64,000 nt of DNA from Micromonospora peucetia. Its GTDB lineage: Bacteria > Actinomycetota > Actinomycetes > Mycobacteriales > Micromonosporaceae. This document shows positions 58,367 through 64,000 of the stretch, one piece after another; the first letter of the stretch is position 1; each line of letters starts with the position of its first letter. Made by a program: the position numbers and the translations under genes. The DNA is taken from NCBI RefSeq assembly GCF_900091625.1, contig NZ_FMIC01000002.1:6944001-7008000 (forward strand). The letters are read 5' to 3'. The notes below the pieces were generated by a model. It was not told the origin of the DNA and made no database searches. It saw only the letters and a list, made by a program, of their open reading frames with translations.

Positions 58367-58930
58367 TCAGCCCGGCCTGACCGCGATCGCGCCGTCGACG
58401 GTACGCAGGATCAGACGCAGCACCTCGTGCCGGGAGGCGTCGGTCTCGGCGAGGTAGGACCATCCGGCGTACAACTGGGACCAGATCAGGCTCTGCACCC
58501 AGTCCACCGGCAACTCCGGGTCGATGGTGCCGTCGCGATGGCCGCGCTCGACCATCGCGGCGAAGTCCGGGTCGCACCCGCCGCCGGTCGTGCCGGCCCC
58601 CGTCTCCGGCTCCGTGAAGATCAGCGAGAGCAGGCTGCCGAGGTCGAAGTATTCCTGGCAGAGCCGGTGCACGGCTGAGGCGCCGGTGCCCTCGGCCATC
58701 CGCGCCTGGGCGGTGGCGCGGTCCAGTCGGGCGTTGGCCTCCGTACCGACCGCGGCCAGCAGGTCGGCGCGCTCGGCGAAGTAGCGGTGCAGTGTCGTAC
58801 GCCCGACATCGGCGGCGGTGGCGATGTCCCCGAGGGAGGCGGCGGGATTACGCCCCAGCACCTCTATCGCCGCGTCGACGATGGCCTGGCGGGTCCGGGC
58901 CCGGCTGCCGGACACCTGCGCGTCGGTCAC
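58367..58930 (-). CDS. TetR-family transcriptional regulator
   Basis: 187 residues. N-terminal HTH: RQAIVDAAIEVLGRNPAASL, GDIATAADVGRTTLHRYFAE; the remainder is a ligand-binding helical domain. GTG 58930 lies 6 bases after TATCCT on the minus strand, a leaderless start; the open frame extends further upstream but without family similarity. Divergent from the ABC exporter and probably its repressor at the palindrome 58976-58997. Confidence 0.88.
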   Translation of the reverse strand: MTDAQVSGSRARTRQAIVDAAIEVLGRNPAASLGDIATAADVGRTTLHRYFAERADLLAAVGTEANARLDRATAQARMAEGTGASAVHRLCQEYFDLGSLLSLIFTEPETGAGTTGGGCDPDFAAMVERGHRDGTIDPELPVDWVQSLIWSQLYAGWSYLAETDASRHEVLRLILRTVDGAIAVRPG

Positions 58931-58967
58931 GTCGCGAGGATAGCAACACCTCGTTTCGGAATAGCGA

Positions 58968-58997
58968 TTGACTACATTGGAACAGCACTGTTCCAAT
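58968..58997. promoter_or_regulatory. Promoter and perfect palindromic operator of the ABC exporter
   Basis: TTGACT -35 at 58968-58973 is followed by ATTGGAACAG-CA-CTGTTCCAAT at 58976-58997, a perfect 10-bp inverted repeat with a 2-base centre. The palindrome lies where a repressor would block the -35/-10 spacer, and 46 bases from the TetR start. Confidence 0.75.
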
Positions 58998-59003
58998 AAA
59001 GGC

Positions 59004-60773
59004 GTGAACTCTCCCACTCTGGTGCTTCCCCGGTTGCGCACTCTGGTGTCCTTCCTCGCCCCGCACAGGCGGACGATGCTCCTCGGCCTCGCGTTGGGGC
59101 TCGCCGCCAACGCGGCCGGGCTCGCGACGCCGATGGTCACCAAGTGGGTCCTGGACACGCTCGGCGCCGGCGAGTCGATGGCCCGCCCGATCGGCGCCCT
59201 GCTGGCGCTCGTCGTCGTCGGCGCGGCCGTCTCACTGTGGCAGTGGCGGCTGCTCGGGACGCTGGCCGAACACATCGTGCTCGACGCACGGGCCGCGATC
59301 GTCCGGCACTACTTCCGGGCCCGCGTCGGCGACCTGCAACGCCGGCCCGTCGGCGAGCTGGTCACCCGGGCCACCTCCGACACCCAACTGCTGCGCGAGG
59401 CGTCCGGCAGCATCGTCGGGCTGGTCAACGCCGGCATCGCCCTGCTCGGCACGCTCGTGCTGATGGGGGTGCTCGACCTTTATCTGCTGGGCTGCACCGT
59501 GGCCGCCGTGCTGGTCGTCGCGGCGGTCATGGGCGCGCTGATGCCCCGCATCGCGAAGGCGCAGGCCGCCGCGCAGGAGTCGATGGGCGCGCTCGGCGGC
59601 GCGTTGGAGGGGGCGCTGCGCGCGATCCGTACGGTCAAGGCCAGCCGGGCGGAAGCCCGGTCGACCGAGCGGATCGTCGCCGACGCCCGGCAGGCGGCGG
59701 CGCACAGCGTACGAGCGGCACGGGTGACCGCGTCGGTCTGGACGATCGCCTGGACGGGGATCCAGCTCGCGGTGATCGCGATCCTGGGCATCGGCGCCTG
59801 GCGGGCCCAGCGCGACCTGCTGGAGATCTCCAGCCTGATCGCCTTCCTGCTGTACACGTTCCAGCTGATGGGGCCGATCACCGAGCTGACCCAGAACACC
59901 ACGGCGTTGCAGGCCGGGATCGCGGCGGCGGGGCGGATCCGCGAGATCGAGAACATCGCGACCGAGCCTTCGGGACCGGCGTCCCTGCCGGCGGAACCCC
60001 TCCGGGCGCCCGTCGCGGAGCAGCCGGTGCTGGTGTTCCGCGGGGTCACCGCCCGGTACGGGCCGGACGGGCCCGCCGCTGTGCAGGACATCGACCTGGC
60101 CGTTCCCCGGCGTGGGCACACCGCGATCGTGGGCCCGTCGGGGGCCGGCAAGACCACGCTGTTCTCGCTGATCCTGCGATTCCTGGAGCCCGAGCGGGGT
60201 CAACTGCTCCTCGACGGCCACCCGTACGCGGCCTGCGGGCACGACGAGGTACGGTCCCGGCTCGCGTACGTCGAGCAGGAGACGCCGGTGGTGCCGGGCA
60301 CCATCCGCGACAACCTGCGGTTCACCCACCCCGACGCGACCGAGGAGGAGATCCGGGCGGTGCTCCGTGCCGTCCGCCTCGACGACAAGATCGATTCCCT
60401 GCCGGACGGACTGGACACGTCGCTGTCGTCGACGGAGGTGTCCGGCGGGCAGCGCCAGCGCATCGCGCTGGCGCGGGCCATGCTGCGCACCCCCGAGGTC
60501 CTGCTGCTCGACGAGGCGACCGCACAGGTCGACGGGCTGACCGAGGCGGCGTTGCAGGAGTGCGTCCGGCAGCGGGCGGCGGCCGGCGCGGTGCTGACCA
60601 TCGCGCACCGGCTCTCCACGGTGCTCGACGCCGACCGGATCGTGGTGATGGAGCACGGCCGGATCCGGGCCCAGGGCACCCACTCCGAGTTGCTGGCCGG
60701 CGACGTCCTCTACCGCCGCCTGGTCGAGGCGCTGCGCATCGCGGCCGAGGAGCCCGCGGTCGCGACTCGCTAG
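59004..60773 (+). CDS. ABC transporter, fused permease/ATPase (MsbA/LmrA-like exporter)
   Basis: 589 residues. An N-terminal six-segment ABC-TM domain (about 1-310) is fused to an ATPase domain: Walker A GPSGAGKTTLFSLILRFLEP, Q-loop AYVEQETPVVPG, signature STEVSGGQRQRIALARAM, Walker B VLLLDEATAQVDG and H-loop IAHRLSTV. GTG 59004 is chosen because it lies just after the promoter/operator; the open frame begins inside the operator. Probably a multidrug or lipid exporter controlled by the divergent TetR. Confidence 0.9.
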   Translation: MNSPTLVLPRLRTLVSFLAPHRRTMLLGLALGLAANAAGLATPMVTKWVLDTLGAGESMARPIGALLALVVVGAAVSLWQWRLLGTLAEHIVLDARAAIVRHYFRARVGDLQRRPVGELVTRATSDTQLLREASGSIVGLVNAGIALLGTLVLMGVLDLYLLGCTVAAVLVVAAVMGALMPRIAKAQAAAQESMGALGGALEGALRAIRTVKASRAEARSTERIVADARQAAAHSVRAARVTASVWTIAWTGIQLAVIAILGIGAWRAQRDLLEISSLIAFLLYTFQLMGPITELTQNTTALQAGIAAAGRIREIENIATEPSGPASLPAEPLRAPVAEQPVLVFRGVTARYGPDGPAAVQDIDLAVPRRGHTAIVGPSGAGKTTLFSLILRFLEPERGQLLLDGHPYAACGHDEVRSRLAYVEQETPVVPGTIRDNLRFTHPDATEEEIRAVLRAVRLDDKIDSLPDGLDTSLSSTEVSGGQRQRIALARAMLRTPEVLLLDEATAQVDGLTEAALQECVRQRAAAGAVLTIAHRLSTVLDADRIVVMEHGRIRAQGTHSELLAGDVLYRRLVEALRIAAEEPAVATR

Positions 60774-60898
60774 TCGCGCCCCGCTCCAGCTCAGGGAACT
60801 GTTCCGCGAGCTCTTCCCACGGTTGCCACACCCTGGTGCGGCGACCGTGGGGGATCGGGGCCTGCTCGGCCGGATCCAAAGGCCCATATAGTCACCCG

Positions 60899-61507
60899 GT
60901 GAACGTGGAGCAGGTTCGGGACGCGTATGCCTCCGTCGCAGGCCTCTACATCGAACTGTTCGGCACGAGCCAGCAGGCGCATACCGATGATCTCGCCTTC
61001 ATCGGGCGACATCTGTCGATTCAGCCTGGCAACGTGCTCGATCTGGGCTGCGGACCTGGCCATCTCACCGGCTACCTTCGGTCGCTGGGTGTCGACGCGA
61101 CGGGGATCGACATGGTTCCCGAGTTCATCGCCCATGCGAAGGCAGCCCATCCGACCGGCAAGTACCAACTCGGGTCGATGAGGAGCCTCGACGTCGAGAG
61201 CGGTTCCATCGCCGGCATCCTGGCCTGGTACTCGCTGATCCACTTACCGCCGCAGGACCTCGACGGTGCACTCGCCGAGTTCCGGCGAGTGATGACTCCA
61301 GCTGGCACGCTGGTGATCGGCTTCTTCGACGGCGACGAGATCGCCGCCTTCGACCACAAGGTCGTGACGGCCTATCGCTGGCCCGTCGACAAGCTCTCCG
61401 AGCGGTTGACGCGGGCTGGCTTCACGGAAGTCGAGCGCCAGCATCGGCCCGGCGATGGCACTCACCGGCCGCACGCCGCGATCGCGGCGGTCGCGGCCGA
61501 ACTGTGA
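60899..61507 (+). CDS. Class I SAM-dependent methyltransferase, atypical composition
   Basis: 202 residues with VLDLGCGPGHLTGYLRSL-like motif I (NVLDLGCGPGHLTGYLRS) and ILAWYSLIHLPPQDLDGAL. GTG 60899 lies 6 bases after TATAGT (60887-60892), a leaderless start. Third codon positions hold many more A/T than the neighbours (gat, cat, tat, cga, ctt), and Leu is encoded by TTA at 61244-61246, the rare codon read by the bldA tRNA. Both suggest recent transfer or developmental control. Substrate unknown. Confidence 0.85.
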   Translation: MNVEQVRDAYASVAGLYIELFGTSQQAHTDDLAFIGRHLSIQPGNVLDLGCGPGHLTGYLRSLGVDATGIDMVPEFIAHAKAAHPTGKYQLGSMRSLDVESGSIAGILAWYSLIHLPPQDLDGALAEFRRVMTPAGTLVIGFFDGDEIAAFDHKVVTAYRWPVDKLSERLTRAGFTEVERQHRPGDGTHRPHAAIAAVAAEL

Positions 61508-61548
61508 GCTGAGTCAGTCCCGGGCCACGGTGGTCGGCCTGCACACCC

Positions 61549-61572
61549 GGGCCGACGGCTAGCCGTCGGCCC
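61549..61572. terminator. 24-base perfect palindrome overlapping a stop codon
   Basis: GGGCCGACGGCT/AGCCGTCGGCCC at 61549-61572 sits between convergent genes and overlaps the TAG stop (61559-61561) of the minus-strand gene. Confidence 0.6.
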
Positions 61573-62008
61573 CGGGGCGGGCCTCGTGCCCGGGGCGGCC
61601 CCGACTGCGCCGCCGCTCCTTCATCTCCGCCTCGTAGAGGTGCTGGCGACCGCCGACCAGTTCCTCCCGGGCGGCCCGGTCGAGGTCGCGGAAGAGGGCG
61701 TAGTAGCCGTCGTCGAAGTCCTCGACGATCTGGAACGTCCACCGCCCGGCGATGACGTTGCGGCCCAGCAGGTCGGTGTCGATGCGGTCGGCGATCCGGT
61801 CGTGCCCGGCGGCGCGGAACATCTCCACGGCGTCGTCGAGCATCAGGTCGGCGTGCCCGACCAACTGGTGCAGCGAGTAGAGGTGGCCGCGGACCCGCTC
61901 GACGCACTCCAGCGCCTCGCTGAGCTTGCCGAGCGCCACCACCGTCTCGTCACTGACCCCGGCGGGCCTGCGGTGCCGTTCGTCCGGCCCGTCCTCGTGT
62001 CGTCCCAT
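61559..62008 (-). CDS. Conserved hypothetical protein (149 residues)
   Basis: Soluble, mainly helical. VRGHLYSLHQLVGHADLMLD, GRWTFQIVEDFDDGYYALFR and EEMKERRR-like EAEMKERRRSRGRPGH mark conserved-looking parts. No known domain is recognised. ATG 62008 has GGAGG 5 bases before it; upstream in-frame sequence is open but without a plausible start. Isolated gene. Confidence 0.75.
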   Translation of the reverse strand: MGRHEDGPDERHRRPAGVSDETVVALGKLSEALECVERVRGHLYSLHQLVGHADLMLDDAVEMFRAAGHDRIADRIDTDLLGRNVIAGRWTFQIVEDFDDGYYALFRDLDRAAREELVGGRQHLYEAEMKERRRSRGRPGHEARPGADG

Positions 62009-62171
62009 CCGTTCCTCCAGGTGTCGGCCCGCTCCCGTCCGGGCGGTTCTCCTCCTGCCCCGCCCGCGTCGGGTCAATCCACGGGCGGTCCGCTGACCGT
62101 TCGGGGGAGGGTCAAAAACCCGCCGAGTGGCCGAGGTCGACCCGGGGACCGACCGGATAGCCTCGGTCACC

Positions 62172-62549
62172 ATGCGTGTGCCGTTCAACCGGGTCGAGGC
62201 CCGTTCCGCCGCCAACTCGGCGCGAGCCGCCCTCGCCCTCCTGTCCGCCTCGGTCGGCGCCGAAGGACTGGCCGCCGCCGCCGCGCGTCCGGCCCTGCTC
62301 GCCCTGGTCGACCAGCATGCCGCGGCGGTACGGGAGAGCCTGGACGGCGACCGCCGGGCGTTGAGCGCCGCGGCGCTCGCCGGCTACGCGGAGGGTGTCC
62401 GCGCCGGCGCGCTGGAGCACGGCTGGCAGCCGCCGGTGGCGCCGGTGGACTGGTCCGCGCCGGACTGGCTGCTCACCCGGCTGCTCGCGGTCTGCGCGCT
62501 GACCCGCTCGCTCGGGGCCCCGGCGACCGCTCCGCTCCCCCCGGTCTGA
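62172..62549 (+). CDS. Hypothetical protein (125 residues)
   Basis: Alanine-rich helical protein, no membrane segment. RVEARSAANSARAALALLSA and VDWSAPDWLLTRLLAVCALT are the most distinctive parts. A TAGCCT box (62158-62163) lies 8 bases before ATG 62172, so it may be leaderless. No family recognised. Confidence 0.65.
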   Translation: MRVPFNRVEARSAANSARAALALLSASVGAEGLAAAAARPALLALVDQHAAAVRESLDGDRRALSAAALAGYAEGVRAGALEHGWQPPVAPVDWSAPDWLLTRLLAVCALTRSLGAPATAPLPPV

Positions 62550-62738
62550 CCGAACTGCCAACCCGACGGTGCCGGGCGTCGGCGGCCACACCGCGGGCGT
62601 GTCCGGCTCCGGCGGCCACACCGCAGGACGTCCCGACTCCGGCGGCTGCACGGGAGGAACACCGGCCCCCGACGGAGACGCCGGAGGGGCGCCCGCACGT
62701 CCGCGGACACCCCTCCCCGTCTCGCCTCACCGGCCCGG
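62550..62738. repeat. Gap with degenerate repeats of CGGCGGCCACACCGC
   Basis: Three imperfect copies of a GGCGGCCACACCGC-like block near 62580-62650. No gene is seen; convergent gap. Confidence 0.4.
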
Positions 62739-63605
62739 TCAGCGGCGGAACTGCTGGGTCTCGTCACCCACGTTCCCCGACTGGTAGGTGCCGCGCCCGC
62801 CAGCCGTCGCGGACTCCTGCCCGCGCGGCATGACCTCGGTACGCTCGGCCCCCGTCCGGTCGGCCATCTGCCGCCCGACGTCGGTCTGGCCGGCGTCCCG
62901 GGCCCGACGGTGCTCCTGCACCGCGCGCGACTCCTCGGCCATCCGGTTCAGCCAGCCGTCCCAGCGGTTCTGCATCGGCCGCACCAGGCCACCGCCGACG
63001 CCGACGATCAGGATGCCGGCCACCGTGGCGAGCACCGCGATCAGCACCGGCGTGGTCACCGTGGTCGCGATGCCCACCTGGTTCAGCGCGGCGATCACAC
63101 CCAGCGCGATGATGAAGACCGCCGTCAGGTCGGCCAGGATCTTGCCGTACGAGAGCCCGCCCAGTGCCCCGCTGACCAGGTCCCGGACGGCGTTGGCGAT
63201 CGCGGCGGCCACGACGACGATGACGATGGCCACGAAGGCGCGTGGCAGCCACGCGACCACGCCGCTGATCAGGTCACTGATCGCGTTGGGTCCCCACACC
63301 CCGAAGGCGAACTGCAGGGTGAACAGCAGTACGGCGTAGTACGCCAGTTTCGCCAGGATGTCACTGGCGTCGTACTTCGTACGTTCCAACGCACGCTTGA
63401 TGCCGCCCCGTTCCACCGCCCTGTCGAAGTTGACCCGTTCCAGCGCCGCGTCCACGATCTTGAGTACGGCTCTGGCGATGAGCCATCCGACCACGAGGAT
63501 CGCGATGAACGCGATGGCCCGCGGTATGAACAGCAGCACCGACCTCCACATGTCGGCCACGGCGTTGCCGATGTCGACCTGCCTGACCGCGAGGGTCTCC
63601 GGCAT
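62739..63605 (-). CDS. TM-helix (CmpX/PF05552-type) mechanosensitive-channel-like protein
   Basis: 288 residues with about five membrane segments and two TM-helix repeats (SVLLFIPRAIAFIAILVVGW; WLPRAFVAIVIVVVAAAIAN), then a polar C-terminus with disordered GGRGTYQSGNVGDETQQFRR. The repeats are related to MscS-type channels but lack its pore motif. ATG 63605 has ACAGGAGGG. Possibly an osmotic or cation-sensing protein. Confidence 0.85.
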   Translation of the reverse strand: MPETLAVRQVDIGNAVADMWRSVLLFIPRAIAFIAILVVGWLIARAVLKIVDAALERVNFDRAVERGGIKRALERTKYDASDILAKLAYYAVLLFTLQFAFGVWGPNAISDLISGVVAWLPRAFVAIVIVVVAAAIANAVRDLVSGALGGLSYGKILADLTAVFIIALGVIAALNQVGIATTVTTPVLIAVLATVAGILIVGVGGGLVRPMQNRWDGWLNRMAEESRAVQEHRRARDAGQTDVGRQMADRTGAERTEVMPRGQESATAGGRGTYQSGNVGDETQQFRR

Positions 63606-63794
63606 GATGTCCCTCCTGTCGCATGGACTGCGCCGCGCGCTTACCCGGTCACCGACGCGGCACGCCGTACCGGTCCCCGAGTTTTTCCCGACATGTCACC
63701 ACGGAACGGCTCTGAACTGCCCGGACGTTCTGCTCCGACGGCGCGCGGGGCATGATCGGAAACAGGCGACAAGCCCTCCCGCTAGGCTGCGGTC

Positions 63795-64000
63795 ATGCCA
63801 GGAACGGTCGGACGGGTCCCGAACCCACCAGCCCCGGTCTCGGGAGCCCCCTCCGCGTCGGGCACGGCGGCCGTCGTCCTGCGCCACGACTGGGCCGGCA
63901 CCCCGCTCGGCCCGTGGCGGGCCTGGGATCCGGCGGTCCGGGCGGCCACCGAACTGCTCCTCGCCTCGCCCGTACCGATGACCCTCACCCTGGGCGACGA
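63795..64000 (+). CDS. PAS/GAF-type sensor protein, N-terminal part
   Basis: ATG 63795 starts a protein that continues past the window. The visible 68 residues hold HDWAGTPLGPWRAWDPAVRA and LLASPVPMTLTLGDD, the N-terminus of PAS sensor kinases and SpoIIE-type phosphatases. A TAGGCT box (63783-63788) 6 bases before the ATG indicates a leaderless message. Confidence 0.8.
   Translation, partial: MPGTVGRVPNPPAPVSGAPSASGTAAVVLRHDWAGTPLGPWRAWDPAVRAATELLLASPVPMTLTLGD

Overview
The window is about 64 kb of very GC-rich DNA (third codon positions are almost all G or C). The gene content points to an actinomycete, most likely Micromonosporaceae: phosphatidylinositol mannoside (PIM) synthesis genes, PdxS/PdxT, an F420-type oxidoreductase, a holin-like/DUF3618/DUF4235 operon, and many genes that start directly behind a TANNNT box. 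No rRNA, tRNA, CRISPR array or complete insertion sequence was found. Most of it looks like chromosomal core, with accessory pieces in between. Genus is inferred from content only.

Layout. 1-2.2 kb: the end of a LuxR-type regulator and a NatAB-like ABC exporter. 2.2-9.2 kb: DUF402, yebC, pdxT, pdxS, a membrane-anchored protein and the PIM genes (pimA, acyltransferase, pgsA). 9.5-17.8 kb: an EF-G-like GTPase, an aldo/keto reductase, a HIT protein, a tandem pair of secreted M15 peptidases and thrS; the reductase, GTPase and peptidases separate the HIT gene and thrS from pgsA. 18-23.1 kb: ADP-ribosylglycohydrolase, a two-component system, adenosine deaminase and a Tam-like methyltransferase. 23.2-31.5 kb: a reductase remnant, cold-shock protein, small membrane proteins, an MscS channel, DUF1206, a lipoprotein, a class V aminotransferase, a GNAT protein and a GH3 hydrolase. 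31.6-39.8 kb: F420 oxidoreductase, RecQ, DrrAB-like exporter with a divergent TetR, and an AraC regulator.

40-48.8 kb (minus strand) is the most coherent unit: eight tightly packed or overlapping genes coding for a GmhB-GT9 fusion, two further glycosyltransferases, GmhA, HldE, an SDR, another GT9 and a type IB topoisomerase. GmhA, HldE and GmhB together make an ADP-glycero-manno-heptose pathway, normally known from Gram-negative LPS, so the operon probably builds a heptose-containing glycan or precursor in a cell without LPS. hldE appears frameshifted at its 3' end.

49-64 kb: polyprenol-phosphate mannose synthase, then a group of genes (phytoene-dehydrogenase-like oxidoreductase, aldehyde dehydrogenase, ChaB-like protein, YihY/BrkB membrane protein, DUF2795, an acidic 86-residue protein) whose upstream regions share a GTTT-N15/16-GGGNAN motif like that of SigF/SigB stress sigma factors; recQ carries one too. 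After these come an MFS transporter, a TetR/ABC exporter pair with a perfect palindromic operator, a methyltransferase of atypical composition with a TTA codon, small conserved proteins, a TM-helix channel-like protein and the start of a sensor protein. Dispersed stem-loop elements sit in three intergenic gaps, and short tandem duplications lie at several gene 3' ends.
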